A DNA stretch of 64,000 bases from CAWUEZ02 sp963921355 (lineage in GTDB: Bacteria > Pseudomonadota > Alphaproteobacteria > Thalassobaculales > Thalassobaculaceae). Positions 16,408 through 25,169 of this stretch are shown here, one piece after another. Location: contig OZ001190.1 in the NCBI GenBank assembly GCA_963921355.3, positions 868,001 through 932,000 on the forward strand, given 5' to 3'. Position 1 is the first letter of the stretch. Each line of letters opens with the position of its first letter. The position numbers were made by a program, and so were the translations under genes. Under the pieces are notes generated by a model that saw only the letters and a program-made list of their open reading frames with translations, was not told the origin of the DNA and searched no databases.

Positions 16408-17271
16408 ATGACGACGATCTTGCGCAACGGCGTTGCCGGTCTGACCGAGCAGTACTCGGCCTGGGTGCTCGACGTGTGGGGCACGATCTATGACGGCGGC
16501 GAGGTGTTTCCCGACGCCCGGGCCGTCATGGAGAACCTCGCCGAGCGCAACGTGCCGGTTGCCGTGCTGTCGAACTCACCGCGCCAGCCGTCGGTGGTGG
16601 CGGAGCGCCTCACCAATCTCGGCATCGGCCCCGACCTCTACCTGGAGATCGTGACGTCGGGCGGAGAGGCGCGGCGCCACCTGATGGAGCGTACCGAGAC
16701 CTTTCATGCCGCCCTCGGCATGCGAGTGTTCACCTTCGCGCCGCATCGGTTCGCCGACATCCTGCCCGGAACCGCTTTTGAGACCGTCGACCGCCTCGAT
16801 CAGGCCGACTGGATTCTGAATGCCGGCCCGGCCAGCGAAGCCGATACGGTTGCCGACTACGAGGCGGTGCTGTCCGAAGCCCTTGGATTGTCGCTGCCGA
16901 TGATCTGCGCCAATCCCGACCATGCGGTCTACGATCAGGGACGCCTGAAGATCCATGCCGGTGCGCTCGCCGCCCGCTACGAGGAGATCGGCGGCACGGT
17001 CCACTACCACGGCAAACCCCATGCACCTGTGTTCGACCGGGTCGCCGCGCTGCTCGGGGTGCCGATGGCGCAGTTGCTGATGGTCGGCGACAACCGGGGC
17101 ACCGACGTGGCCGGTGCCGTTGCCGCCGGGGCGGGCTCGCTGATGCTGGCGGATGGCATTCACCGGGAACGGCTGATCCGCGACGGCGCCATGGATGAGG
17201 ATGCGGTGCGGAATTTCCTGGCCGAGCCGGGGCCGGTTCCGGGCCACGTCGCAGAGCGGCTGCACTGGTGA
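16408..17271 (+). CDS. HAD-superfamily subclass IIA hydrolase (TIGR01459-like)
   Basis: 287 residues. Motif I is LDVWGTIYDGG (about 20-30), with the nucleophile Asp and the unusual Trp typical of this alphaproteobacterial HAD-IIA branch. The Ser of motif II sits in VAVLSNSPRQP. Motif III/IV is HYHGKPHAPVFDR and LLMVGDNRGTDVAGA, giving the Mg2+ ligands. Relatives are sugar-phosphate or nucleotide phosphatases such as NagD; the substrate here is unknown. It starts 29 bp after the tipF-like gene on the same strand. Confidence 0.86.
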   Translation: MTTILRNGVAGLTEQYSAWVLDVWGTIYDGGEVFPDARAVMENLAERNVPVAVLSNSPRQPSVVAERLTNLGIGPDLYLEIVTSGGEARRHLMERTETFHAALGMRVFTFAPHRFADILPGTAFETVDRLDQADWILNAGPASEADTVADYEAVLSEALGLSLPMICANPDHAVYDQGRLKIHAGALAARYEEIGGTVHYHGKPHAPVFDRVAALLGVPMAQLLMVGDNRGTDVAGAVAAGAGSLMLADGIHRERLIRDGAMDEDAVRNFLAEPGPVPGHVAERLHW

Positions 17272-17275
17272 CCCG

Positions 17276-17626
17276 TCAATCGGCGCCGGCGGAGATCCTC
17301 TGCTCGCTGTGAAAGCGCTTGAGCGCCCCCGCCAGAGTGCTGGATGCGCGAACGCCCCCGCTTCCGCCCCCGGGGGGCGGGGCGTCGCGGCCTTCCAGGA
17401 CGTCGATCACGTATCGGAAATAGGTCAGCAGAAACACCCGCAAGGCGGACGACATGGAGGAACTGACCCGTCTGGCCTCGACCGCGCGGCAGAGTTCGTC
17501 GACGCTCAGCGACTCACGCCGGCAGATGTCATTGAGGCCGTTCCAGATCTGGGTCTCGAGGCTGACGCTGGTCCGGCGTTCCCCCAGGGTGATGTTGCGC
17601 CGCTGTCGGCTCTGAGCCTCCCCCAT
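17276..17626 (-). CDS. Ribbon-helix-helix domain protein
   Basis: About 116 residues from the ATG at 17626 (MGEAQSRQRRNITLGERRTS); an in-frame extension upstream has no homology signature. The segment RTSVSLETQIWNGLNDIC, then RRESLSVDELCRAVEARR, is the RHH_4-type arc-repressor-like fold found in small alphaproteobacterial proteins. It includes a beta strand for DNA contacts and two helices. A Gly/Pro-rich linker (DAPPPGGGSGG) separates a short C-terminal tail. It may be a DNA-binding regulator of unknown target. It is convergent with the HAD gene, only 4 bp apart. Confidence 0.75.
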   Translation of the reverse strand: MGEAQSRQRRNITLGERRTSVSLETQIWNGLNDICRRESLSVDELCRAVEARRVSSSMSSALRVFLLTYFRYVIDVLEGRDAPPPGGGSGGVRASSTLAGALKRFHSEQRISAGAD

Positions 17627-17902
17627 TCTTCCTCTCAGCGCCTGTTGATATGGCTGCCCCGGCACAGCCAGGTCCGATCCCGTCGACGGACGATTGCATG
17701 GCACCACCGGCAGTGCAATTGACAATCAGATTTGCGCGCTAAGGAAGAATCGAAATGCTTGAACTCGAGAACCCGCCTGGCGGCTCCGTCGGTCCGCGCT
17801 TGTGAGTGTCAACAGAATGGCGTATCGTCTCAACAGATTGAAATTCATTGAAAATATCTACCAAGATCCTTCAGTGCGGCTCAACTAACCGGAACCGAAA
17901 AC

Positions 17903-18415
17903 ATGGCGGGCGAGATCGATCCACAACTGGACAAGGTGGGCTGGCAGCTGCTGCGGGTTCTGCAGGAGGACGCGCGCCTCTCCTATAGCGAACTTGGCCG
18001 AAGGGTCGGTCTGTCGTCGCCGGCGATCGCCGAACGGGTCCGCCGTATGGAGGATACCGGCGTGATCACCGGCTACCGGGCCATGGTCGATCCCTCCAAG
18101 CTCGGCTATCCGACGATGGCCTTCGTTCACCTGAAGACCCAGGGTGAGCATCACGCACGGATCGCCACCGTCGCGCATACGCTGTCCGAGGTGCTTGAGT
18201 GCCATCACATCACGGGTCAGGACAGCTACATGATCAAGGTGATCGTCTCGTCGATGGTGCACCTTGAACACGTGATCGCTCAATTGCGCACCTATGGGGA
18301 GACCACGACGTCGATCGTCCTGTCCTCACCGGTCACGTCCAAGATGGTGCTGGCCGGGCCCAGTGTGCGGGCGGGGCCGATGTTGCCGCCCATGGCCTAT
18401 GAGGACGCCAGCTAG
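17903..18415 (+). CDS. Lrp/AsnC-family transcriptional regulator
   Basis: 170 residues. The N-terminal AsnC-type helix-turn-helix (about 7-60: DKVGWQLLRVLQEDARLSYSEL, recognition helix PAIAERVRRMEDTGVI) is followed by the RAM ligand-binding beta-alpha-beta domain (about 75-150; VLECHHITGQDSYMIKV). The family forms octamers that respond to amino acids. The 276-bp AT-richer upstream region carries two similar direct elements (TCAACAGAATG and TCAACAGATTG, about 17812-17841) that could be autoregulatory sites. The C-terminal tail of about 20 residues is unlike typical Lrp. Confidence 0.9.
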   Translation: MAGEIDPQLDKVGWQLLRVLQEDARLSYSELGRRVGLSSPAIAERVRRMEDTGVITGYRAMVDPSKLGYPTMAFVHLKTQGEHHARIATVAHTLSEVLECHHITGQDSYMIKVIVSSMVHLEHVIAQLRTYGETTTSIVLSSPVTSKMVLAGPSVRAGPMLPPMAYEDAS

Positions 18416-18577
18416 GCGAAGACACCGCAGCCTTCCCGGCATCCGACTTGACGCTGGGCGTCTGCTGCCGTATATCCCTGCCCTCGCGTCGCCGGTGTGA
18501 CGCTATTGCCAACAGTTTTGTCGACCTGACGCCCCCGAGAGGCGAGGCGCAGGTCCCGGGGTTTGAGGAACGGATCC

Positions 18578-18883
18578 ATGGCTCGTCGCTGCCAACTGAC
18601 CGGAAAAGGCGTGCTCGCCGGCAACAATGTCAGCCACGCGAACAACCGGTCCCGTCGTCGCTTCCTGCCCAACCTGCAGGAAACGTCGCTGCTGTCCGAT
18701 GCGTTGGGCGAGATGGTTCGCCTGAAGCTGTCGGCGCAGGCGCTGCGGACCGTGGAACATCGGGGCGGACTGGACTCGTTCCTGAAGTCGGCGCGGGCGT
18801 CCGAGCTGACGGCCGATGCGCGGCGCCTCAAGAAGCGGGTCCTGAGCGCGGAAGCGAAGGCGGCTGCCAAGGCTGCCGCCTGA
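18578..18883 (+). CDS. rpmB: 50S ribosomal protein L28
   Basis: 101 residues from ATG 18578, with a GAGGAA ribosome site just upstream. MARRCQLTGKGVLAGNNVSH and NNRSRRRFLPNLQ are the L28 signature. The C-terminal Lys/Ala-rich extension (KKRVLSAEAKAAAKAAA) is normal for alphaproteobacterial L28. Single-gene unit ended by a clear terminator. Confidence 0.98.
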   Translation: MARRCQLTGKGVLAGNNVSHANNRSRRRFLPNLQETSLLSDALGEMVRLKLSAQALRTVEHRGGLDSFLKSARASELTADARRLKKRVLSAEAKAAAKAAA

Positions 18884-18911
18884 TCGGCACCCATCACCGC
18901 CTCGTCCGTGG

Positions 18912-18941
18912 CGCCCGCTCGCTTCGCTGAGCGGGCGTTTT
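18912..18941 (+). terminator. Rho-independent terminator of rpmB
   Basis: CGCCCGCTC (18912-18920) pairs with GAGCGGGCG (18929-18937) over 9 bp around the loop GCTTCGCT, followed by TTTT (18938-18941). Confidence 0.9.
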
Positions 18942-19131
18942 CATGTCTGCGCCGGCGAAAGATCCGTTCTGTCCGAATCGAACTGAGCACCGGTGAGGAA
19001 CCGGCTCCACGTCGACGGAAGGCCCGAGAGCGCGCCGATCTTTCGGTCGATGGCGATTCAGTTTCCATTCTTCGGCATTCCAGGTATGCCGGTTGGCAAG
19101 ATCCTGTCATCCGTCCCGACGTGAGAGCGCC

Positions 19132-19785
19132 ATGAACGCCCATCCCGATTTCCCGAACCTGTTCGTCGTCGACCATCCGCTGGTTCAGCACAAGCTGACG
19201 ATCATGCGTGAGAAGGACACCTCCACATCCAAGTTCCGGGTGCTGCTGAAGGAGATCGCGCTGCTGCTCGGCTATGAGGTCACCCGGCCGCTGGCGACGA
19301 CGACCCGCGACATCGAGACCCCGGTCGCTCCCATGCAGGCGCCCACGTTGAGCGAGAGCCGGCTTGTCATGGTCGGGGTTCTGCGGGCCGGGCTGGGGAT
19401 GGTGGACGGCCTGCGGGAACTGTTGCCGACCGCCTATGAAGGGCATGTCGGCCTGTACCGGGATCCCGTCACCAAGGAACCGGTCGAATACCTGGTCAAG
19501 CTGCCGGCGGCGGAAGAGCGGATCTTCGTCCTGGTCGATCCGATGCTGGCGACCGGAAACTCCGCCAGCCACGCGGCAGACGTCCTGAACAAGCACGGGG
19601 TCCCGGACTCGCGCATTCGGTTCATGGCGCTGGTCGCCGCCCCGGAAGGCGTGCGGCGGTTCCACAAGAGCCACCCGGACGTCCCGGTCTATGTCGCCGG
19701 CCTCGACGACCGGCTCAACGAGAACGCCTATATCGTTCCCGGGCTTGGCGACGCCGGTGACCGGCTGTTCGGCACCACCCACTGA
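19132..19785 (+). CDS. upp: Uracil phosphoribosyltransferase
   Basis: 217 residues from the ATG at 19132. The body opens NLFVVDHPLVQHKLTIMREK, typical of bacterial Upp. The uracil/PRPP site is seen as VLRAGLGMVDG and the PRPP loop as LVDPMLATGNSASHA. The C-terminal GLDDRLNENAYIVPGLGDAGDR closes the uracil pocket. The enzyme salvages uracil to UMP. Intact; pyrD lies upstream but in a separate unit. Confidence 0.97.
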   Translation: MNAHPDFPNLFVVDHPLVQHKLTIMREKDTSTSKFRVLLKEIALLLGYEVTRPLATTTRDIETPVAPMQAPTLSESRLVMVGVLRAGLGMVDGLRELLPTAYEGHVGLYRDPVTKEPVEYLVKLPAAEERIFVLVDPMLATGNSASHAADVLNKHGVPDSRIRFMALVAAPEGVRRFHKSHPDVPVYVAGLDDRLNENAYIVPGLGDAGDRLFGTTH

Positions 19786-19803
19786 CCGGGGCCGGCGTCC
19801 GCC

Positions 19804-20454
19804 TCAGAACTTGCCGAAAGCCAGATAGGCCTCTTCCGGATCCATACCGTCGAGAATGGCCTTGCGCATGTCGCCTTCGGTCGACACCACCTTTTCGGTC
19901 TCGGTCGTCACGTCCTCGGCGATCTCACCCGGAATGATGACGACGCCGTCGCGGTCGCCGATCAGCCAGTCACCGGACCGGATCGTCACGCTGCCGATGG
20001 TGATCGGTTCGCCGAGCGTGACGTAGGTCCAGCGTTCCACGATGTCGGCGGGGGTGGTCAGTTCGCAGAATACCGGGAAGCCCATCTCCAGAATGAAATC
20101 GGTGTCGCGGCAGTGGCCGTCGACCACGTAGCCGCGGGTCTGCTTCACCCCCAGGGCCTGGGCGGACAACTCGCCCATCAGGGCGACCGCCTTGGTGTTG
20201 GGCTGGCAGACCAGCACTTTGCCTCCGGGGACGCGGGACAGCACGCGGCTCCACCGCAGCAGCGTCTCGTGGCGCGAGAGCGTCTGGTCGATGTGGCCTG
20301 AAATCGTGAAGATCTCACCGGCGATCCGTTTCGTCGGGTCCAGGGCGCGGATGGTGGGGGGCAAAACCTGGTTGCCGTGTCCCATGACCCGCAGCACGTC
20401 GTGGACCGCGCTGGCGTAGCACCTCAGAAGCCGGTCCGCGAGATCCTCTGCCAT
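19804..20454 (-). CDS. RraA-like / 4-hydroxy-4-methyl-2-oxoglutarate aldolase family protein
   Basis: 216 residues from ATG 20454, preceded by GGAG at 8 bp; an upstream in-frame TTG is weaker. The RraA swivelling fold is seen in SAVHDVLRVMGHGNQVLPPT near the start, the loop GELSAQALGVKQTRGYVVDG, then CRDTDFILEMGFPVFC, and GDWLIGDRDGVVIIP. The Arg-Asp pair of aldolase members is conserved (RDTDF). Aldolase-type homologues cleave HMG to pyruvate; RraA proper inhibits RNase E. The context, divergent from a glutamine-synthetase-like gene and sharing an inverted-repeat control region, suggests a catabolic enzyme rather than an RNase regulator. Confidence 0.82.
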   Translation of the reverse strand: MAEDLADRLLRCYASAVHDVLRVMGHGNQVLPPTIRALDPTKRIAGEIFTISGHIDQTLSRHETLLRWSRVLSRVPGGKVLVCQPNTKAVALMGELSAQALGVKQTRGYVVDGHCRDTDFILEMGFPVFCELTTPADIVERWTYVTLGEPITIGSVTIRSGDWLIGDRDGVVIIPGEIAEDVTTETEKVVSTEGDMRKAILDGMDPEEAYLAFGKF

Positions 20455-20599
20455 ACTCCGCTCCGTTTCCTGTTGGGGGGTCAATCCGCCGCGATATGGC
20501 CGTGGCAGCCGCTTGAGCAGATCCGCGTCGGATGGAATCGCCTTCGGTGATTCTTCTGCCGGTGAATCTGCTCTACTCCTTTGATATCGATCGGATTCA

Positions 20600-20639
20600 C
20601 ATGTTCTATCGGAAGCACCGGCGTTTCCGATAGAACATG
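20600..20639. promoter_or_regulatory. 15-bp perfect inverted repeat between divergent genes (candidate operator)
   Basis: CATGTTCTATCGGAA (20600-20614) and TTCCGATAGAACATG (20625-20639) are exact reverse complements separated by 10 bp. Each arm also contains a smaller TTC-N5-GAA dyad, so the site could bind two dimers, an arrangement used by IclR- and GntR-type regulators. It lies between the RraA-like gene (minus) and the glutamine-synthetase-like gene (plus). Confidence 0.7.
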
Positions 20640-20684
20640 ATCCGATCTAAGGTCGCCGACGAAAACCGGATGGGAGTTTTGCGC

Positions 20685-22058
20685 ATGGAACCGAGCCAGG
20701 TCAAAACCGCGCAGGATGTGCTGCGCCTTGTCGACGACCGCGCGCTCGGCCACGTGAAAGTCGGCGTGTTCGACGTCGACGGGATCTTCCGCGGCAAGTG
20801 GATGGCCCGGGACAAATTCGCGAGTGCGCTCAGCGGCGGGTTCGGGTTCTGCGATGTGGTGCTCGGCTGGGACAGCAACGATCAGCTCTATGAGGACCCG
20901 CCGGTCGCCGTCACCGGCTGGCACACCGGGTATCCGGATGCCGAGGTCCGGCTGCTGCCGCAGACCGCCCGCGACGTCGCCTTCGAGCCGGAGATGGTCC
21001 TGGTGCTGGGCGAGTTCGCCGGGAAATGGGAAGCCGTGTGCCCGCGCGGCACGCTGTGCCGGGTGCTCGATCGCGCCGACAGTCTCGGTTTCGGGGTGCG
21101 CGCGGCGGCCGAGTACGAGTTCTTTCTGTTCGACGAAACACCGCATTCGATCCGCGAGAAGGGGTATCGGAACCTGAAGCCCCTGACGCCCGGGTTCTTC
21201 GGTTACTCCGGGTTGCGCTCGTCTGTGCATGCCGATCTGCACCTGATGCTGCTCGAGATGTGCGAGCTGATGGACATGCCGCTGGAGGGCCTGCACACCG
21301 AGACCGGCCCCGGGGTGATGGAAGCCGCCATCAAGGTCAGCGACGCACTGGAGGCCGCGGACCGGGCGGCCCTGTTCAAGACCTTCGCCAAGGTATTCTT
21401 TCAGCGCCACGACATCCTGGCGACCTTCATGGCCAAGTGGTCGATGGACTATCCGGGACAGTCCGGGCACATGCATGTGTCGTTGACCGACCGCGAGGGC
21501 ACGCCGGTGTTCCACGATCCGGCTCAGACCCGCGAGATCTCCGACACCATGCGGTGGTTCATCGGCGGTCAGCAGGCGTTGATGCCCGAACTGCTGGCGA
21601 TGACCGCGTCGACGGTCAACGCCTATACCCGTCTGATCCCGGGCTTCTGGGCGCCGACCCATTCAAACTGGGCGATCGACAACCGGACGGCGGCGATCCG
21701 CGCGATCGGCGGCAGCGCCAAGGCCCAGCGGGTCGAGTACCGGGTCGCGGCGGCCGACGCCAATCCCTATCTGGCGCTGGCGGCAGCCATCGGCTCGGGG
21801 CTGTGGGGGGTCGAGAACCGGATCGAGCCGGGCGATCCCGTGGTCGGCAATGCCTATGAGAAGCGGTTTCCCGCGCGGTCCGTTCTGCCGACCAGTCTGG
21901 CCGAGGCGGCGGGGCGGCTGCAGCGGTCGAAGGCGGCCCGGGACCTGTTCGGCGACGGCTTCGTCGATCACTGCGCGGCAACCCGGCTCTGGGAAGAACG
22001 CGAGTACCGTCGAAATGTGACGGACTGGGAACTCGGCCGGTATTTCGAGATCATCTGA
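20685..22058 (+). CDS. Glutamine synthetase family protein (gamma-glutamyl ligase-like)
   Basis: 457 residues from the ATG at 20685 (MEPSQVKTAQDVLRLVDD), with GGGAG 9 bp upstream; earlier ATGs fall in the inverted repeat and have no ribosome site. The beta-grasp domain (about 20-110) is followed by the catalytic domain. It shows metal-binding Glu in AAEYEFFLFD, the TGPGVMEAAIK loop, SGHMHVSL and the adenylate-contacting NRTAAIRAIGG. This branch includes PuuA-like gamma-glutamylamine synthetases. It lacks the classical adenylylation Tyr region, so nitrogen-assimilating GlnA is unlikely. The substrate amine is unknown. The operator upstream implies shared control with the RraA-like gene. Confidence 0.87.
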   Translation: MEPSQVKTAQDVLRLVDDRALGHVKVGVFDVDGIFRGKWMARDKFASALSGGFGFCDVVLGWDSNDQLYEDPPVAVTGWHTGYPDAEVRLLPQTARDVAFEPEMVLVLGEFAGKWEAVCPRGTLCRVLDRADSLGFGVRAAAEYEFFLFDETPHSIREKGYRNLKPLTPGFFGYSGLRSSVHADLHLMLLEMCELMDMPLEGLHTETGPGVMEAAIKVSDALEAADRAALFKTFAKVFFQRHDILATFMAKWSMDYPGQSGHMHVSLTDREGTPVFHDPAQTREISDTMRWFIGGQQALMPELLAMTASTVNAYTRLIPGFWAPTHSNWAIDNRTAAIRAIGGSAKAQRVEYRVAAADANPYLALAAAIGSGLWGVENRIEPGDPVVGNAYEKRFPARSVLPTSLAEAAGRLQRSKAARDLFGDGFVDHCAATRLWEEREYRRNVTDWELGRYFEII

Positions 22059-22070
22059 CGGCGTCTGCGC

Positions 22071-22110
22071 CAGACTCAGACGCAGCAGACTCAGGCGCAG
22101 CAGACTCAGG
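22071..22110. repeat. 15-bp tandem repeat, about 2.7 copies
   Basis: CAGACTCAG recurs at 22071, 22086 and 22101 with a strict 15-bp period. It lies between the convergent 3' ends of the glutamine-synthetase-like gene and the methylase gene; the last copy contains the methylase stop codon. Variation in copy number would hardly affect either protein. Confidence 0.7.
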
Positions 22111-22735
22111 CGCCACGTTTCTCCAGCAGGAACCACGTCATGTCGTCGGCCAGGAACAGCGCATCGCGACGGTAGTGAAAGCGGTAGTCGACCAGGCGCA
22201 GATCAGCGAACCGATCCAGCATGTCGCCGGCGAAATCCCGTTTGAACAGGCGGTCGGCATGACCGCGATAGGGGATCGCGACCGGTTCCGGATTGTAGTA
22301 CTCGGCCAGCAGGATCAGACGGTGCGACGCGCCGTACAGGTTGTCGTAAACCGCGGGCAGTGCGTCGGGCGCGATGTGGATCAGTACGCCTGAACAGAAG
22401 GCGAGATCGTAGGTCCGGGTGGCGTGGCGCTCCAGGATCGAGCCGTGATGGATCTCGAGATCCGGGATCCGCTTCAGGGTTTCGACGGCCTTGGCGTTGA
22501 TCTCGACCGCAGCCAGGTCGATCTGGGGCACCAGGTGTCGCAGGGCCAACAGGTTCAGGCCGATATTCGGCCCGAACTCGATCGCCGATCCGACGCTTCC
22601 GGCCCGGCTCAGGGCTGATGACAGCAGATGGGTGCGCGACGCCAGCAGGCTTTCGCTTCGGTTGCGCTCGGCATAGTCGTCGCCGAAGGCGCCGCTCCAG
22701 AACGCTTCCTGTTCCGTCCGCCAGTCTTCAGTCAT
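22106..22735 (-). CDS. Pseudaminic acid biosynthesis-associated methylase
   Basis: About 209 residues from ATG 22735, chosen because AAGGA lies 7 bp upstream; the ATG overlaps the stop of the PseF gene. The sequence WRTEQEAFWSGAFGDDYAER is the start signature of the methylase family found beside pseudaminic acid genes (TIGR03587-like). A Rossmann SAM site follows (SAIEFGPNIGLNL, then AAVEINAKAVETL) and LAFCSGVLIHI. It probably methylates a nonulosonic acid or a precursor. It is the distal gene of a two-gene minus operon with pseF. Confidence 0.85.
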   Translation of the reverse strand: MTEDWRTEQEAFWSGAFGDDYAERNRSESLLASRTHLLSSALSRAGSVGSAIEFGPNIGLNLLALRHLVPQIDLAAVEINAKAVETLKRIPDLEIHHGSILERHATRTYDLAFCSGVLIHIAPDALPAVYDNLYGASHRLILLAEYYNPEPVAIPYRGHADRLFKRDFAGDMLDRFADLRLVDYRFHYRRDALFLADDMTWFLLEKRGA

Positions 22736-23495
22736 CGCCATTTCCTTCGACCGCCCCTTCGTAGCGACGCAGCTTCTGTCCGACACTGGCGTTGATCGTC
22801 CGCCATTCCGGATGCTTCGCCAATACCGCCATCACGTCCTGCCAGCCGAAGTTCGGGTTCTCGGGCAACAGGGCCTCCAGGACTTTGGTGAGGAATTCGA
22901 AGTCGGCCGGCTCGTCGAGAGTCCAGCGCTCGGCGCCGAGATTCCGGGGAGCCGGCAAGCCGATCATCCGAAACCGGTCCGGATTCCTGTAGAGGAACGG
23001 GGTGACGTGTTCGCGGTCATAGGGGTCGGTCGCCTCGCGATGGGCGATGGTCAGCGCAGCCATGGACGCCACCTCCACATCCAGGCCGATGGGCCATGTC
23101 CGCGGAATGCTGTTGGAGGCGTAGGCCACAGGCGGATCGGCGGTCAGAAACCGGTCGACAACGGCGTCGATCAGCTCGGGGTCACTCAGCGGGCAGTCGC
23201 CGGTCAGGCGCACGACGGTGTCGGCACCGAGTTGTTCCGCCGCCGCGAAGACCCGCCCCAGCACGTCGGTTTCCGATCCCCGCGTCACGAACACGCCTTC
23301 GCGGGCCGCAAGCTCGGCGACCGGGTCGTCGGTGGCGTTTGTCGTTGTGGCGATACAAACCGCCGTGAGCCGGCGGGCCCGGCGCACCCGGTCGACCTGA
23401 TGGGCGAGCATCTCCCGTCCCGCGGCGCGCAGCAGAACCTTGCCCGGAAGACGGGTCGATGTCATTCGGGCCTGGATGATGCCTGCGACCGCCAT
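22728..23495 (-). CDS. pseF: CMP-pseudaminic acid synthetase-like cytidylyltransferase (PseF/SpsF)
   Basis: 255 residues. MAVAGIIQARMTSTRLPGKV carries the nucleotidyltransferase loop with Arg and Lys that bind CTP phosphates; RLTGDCPLSDPELID holds the metal-binding Asp. The protein should activate pseudaminic acid with CTP to CMP-Pse, the donor for flagellin glycosylation (FlmC in Caulobacter). GAGG lies 6 bp before the ATG. Its 3' end overlaps the methylase start. Assignment to Pse rather than another nonulosonate comes from the neighbours. Confidence 0.85.
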   Translation of the reverse strand: MAVAGIIQARMTSTRLPGKVLLRAAGREMLAHQVDRVRRARRLTAVCIATTTNATDDPVAELAAREGVFVTRGSETDVLGRVFAAAEQLGADTVVRLTGDCPLSDPELIDAVVDRFLTADPPVAYASNSIPRTWPIGLDVEVASMAALTIAHREATDPYDREHVTPFLYRNPDRFRMIGLPAPRNLGAERWTLDEPADFEFLTKVLEALLPENPNFGWQDVMAVLAKHPEWRTINASVGQKLRRYEGAVEGNGDD

Positions 23496-23572
23496 GGGAA
23501 ACCTCGATCCTGTGGAAAAAACGGTAGCATGCGCCCGTCGTCGTTGCTGGGCGGTTGGGATACTGTGGCGCC

Positions 23573-24052
23573 ATGAAGACCTCTTCTCGGCTGACCCTCC
23601 GGGCGGTGACTCCGTCGGACTCGGCGGATTTGCTCGGGTGGCGCAACGATCCGGCGACCAGAGCGCACTCCCGAAACACCGCCGTCATCGCGGCCAAGGA
23701 ACACGAAGCCTGGCTGGCGCGGGCTCTGGATGACCCGAATCACCGCATCTGGATCGCCGAGCAGGGCGGTCACAAGCTGGGAACCGTCTCGGCGGCCCTG
23801 GTTGATGGGGATCGGGCTGACGGGGATCGGGTGGAGATCTCGATCACCGTCTCCCAGGAACGACGTGGTCAGGGCCTGGGCACCGAGATGATCCGCGCCG
23901 CGGTTCTCGGCACTGTGGAGGTGTGGCCGACCGCGGCGATCGAAGCGATGATCCGGGCGGATAATGCCGCCAGCCGCGGGGCCTTTGAGCGTTGCGGCTT
24001 CACACCGGCAGATCGAGATGGTGAGTTCCTGATCTACCGGCTCTCACCCTGA
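23573..24052 (+). CDS. GNAT acetyltransferase, PseH-like
   Basis: 159 residues from ATG 23573 (MKTSSRLTLRAVTPSDSADL). The opening RLTLRAVTPSDSADLLGWRND is shared with PseH/FlmH-type enzymes, and acetyl-CoA motif A is ERRGQGLGTEMI. PseH acetylates the 4-amino group of the UDP-linked altrosamine precursor of pseudaminic acid. Length and location among pseF, pseG and pseI support this role, though GNAT substrates cannot be read from motifs. It converges on pseG with a 19-bp overlap of coding ends. Confidence 0.75.
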   Translation: MKTSSRLTLRAVTPSDSADLLGWRNDPATRAHSRNTAVIAAKEHEAWLARALDDPNHRIWIAEQGGHKLGTVSAALVDGDRADGDRVEISITVSQERRGQGLGTEMIRAAVLGTVEVWPTAAIEAMIRADNAASRGAFERCGFTPADRDGEFLIYRLSP

Positions 24053-25143
24053 GCAGGGGGAAGCCGTTGCGCCACAGTCGCCAGCAGGCGGTCGACGCCG
24101 TACCCGTCGACCTGGGCGCGGCCGGCCGCACTCATCGCGGCGCGTCGGGCCGGGTCCCGGGCCAGGGCCGTCACGGCCGCGATCAGCGATGCCTCGGACA
24201 TCGCTTCGAATCGTCCGAGATAGACGGCGGCCCCCCGATCGGCCATCGCCGCGGCCGGGCCGGTCTCGGTATCGTTCTGGGCGCCGAGCACCATCGGTGT
24301 GCCGATGACGGCGAGTTCCCATACCGTCGAGCCGGCGGCGGAGACGGCGAGGTCGGCCGCCGCCAGAAGTGCCGGCATGTCCTGGACGTCGTGGCGGATC
24401 GAGACGTCGGTGCCTGCGGCCGCTGCCTGCCGGCGCAGCGCCCCGATCTCGGGATTGGCTGCTCCCACCAGCAGCACGATGCCCGGCGCGGGCGTCAGCG
24501 TGGCGGCCGCCTTGGCGACGCCGGTCAGCAGTGTGCCGCTGTGCCCGTGCGGGTCGGCGCCGCCCATCATCACCAGAATCGACCGCAGTGTCGGCGGATT
24601 GGCTTTGGCCGCCTTCCGGTTCGGCGCAAACTCCGGGCGCAGCAGGCACCAGGCGGTGCCGAGACAGAGCTCCGCCTCGGTCTTGCTCCGATAGAGTGCC
24701 GGATCCGCATGGGCGTTCTGGTTGACCAGGATGCCGCCGGGATAGTGCTGCCGGGCCCCAGAATCGTCGATCATGACCAGGAGCGGCGCCGCCGCGCCGA
24801 TGGCGTGGAGCGCGTCGTCGTCGACATAGGGGCTGTCGGCCAGCACGGTGTCCGCTCCCGCGACGACCGCCTCCGCAGGCCAGGTGGCGCGGGTGTCGAC
24901 GCCAACGCCGCTGGCGGCGTAGCGGTCGGACAAGGCGGGCGAGAGCGATGTGCAGGCCAGTCGGACGGTTCCGCCGGCGGCGATCCAACCCCGGGCGACC
25001 GCCAGGCAGCGCATCGCGTGGCCGGTTCCGATCTGCGAGTCGCCGTCGCTCCGGATCGTCAGGTGCCGGCCCGACAGGTCGGGAACCGCCGGCACTGCTT
25101 CTAATCCCGACGTGGCTACGGTATCTTGCGACGGCAGGGTCAA
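24034..25143 (-). CDS. pseG: UDP-2,4-diacetamido-trideoxy-altropyranose hydrolase (PseG)
   Basis: 369 residues, with a TTG start at 25143 preceded by AGGAA at 8 bp; no in-frame ATG precedes the conserved start. After a 27-residue leader, LTIRSDGDSQIGTGHAMRCL is the glycosyl-hydrolase/GT-B signature of PseG, with the catalytic His in GTGHAMRC. The C-terminal UDP-binding part includes SAAGSTVWELAVIGTPMV. The enzyme removes UDP from the pseudaminic acid precursor. It diverges from pseI with only about 26 bp between start codons. Confidence 0.88.
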   Translation of the reverse strand: MTLPSQDTVATSGLEAVPAVPDLSGRHLTIRSDGDSQIGTGHAMRCLAVARGWIAAGGTVRLACTSLSPALSDRYAASGVGVDTRATWPAEAVVAGADTVLADSPYVDDDALHAIGAAAPLLVMIDDSGARQHYPGGILVNQNAHADPALYRSKTEAELCLGTAWCLLRPEFAPNRKAAKANPPTLRSILVMMGGADPHGHSGTLLTGVAKAAATLTPAPGIVLLVGAANPEIGALRRQAAAAGTDVSIRHDVQDMPALLAAADLAVSAAGSTVWELAVIGTPMVLGAQNDTETGPAAAMADRGAAVYLGRFEAMSEASLIAAVTALARDPARRAAMSAAGRAQVDGYGVDRLLATVAQRLPPAQGESR

Positions 25144-25169
25144 TCGGAGCTTCCTGGCGGAGGATGCGC

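Noticed and set aside
18884..19131. Possible small gene between rpmB and upp
   Set aside because: The open frames there cross the rpmB terminator and overlap the upp start without a ribosome site.
22071..22110. Short repeat cluster as a CRISPR array
   Set aside because: The unit is a contiguous 15-bp tandem repeat without spacers; the same applies to 43543-43583.
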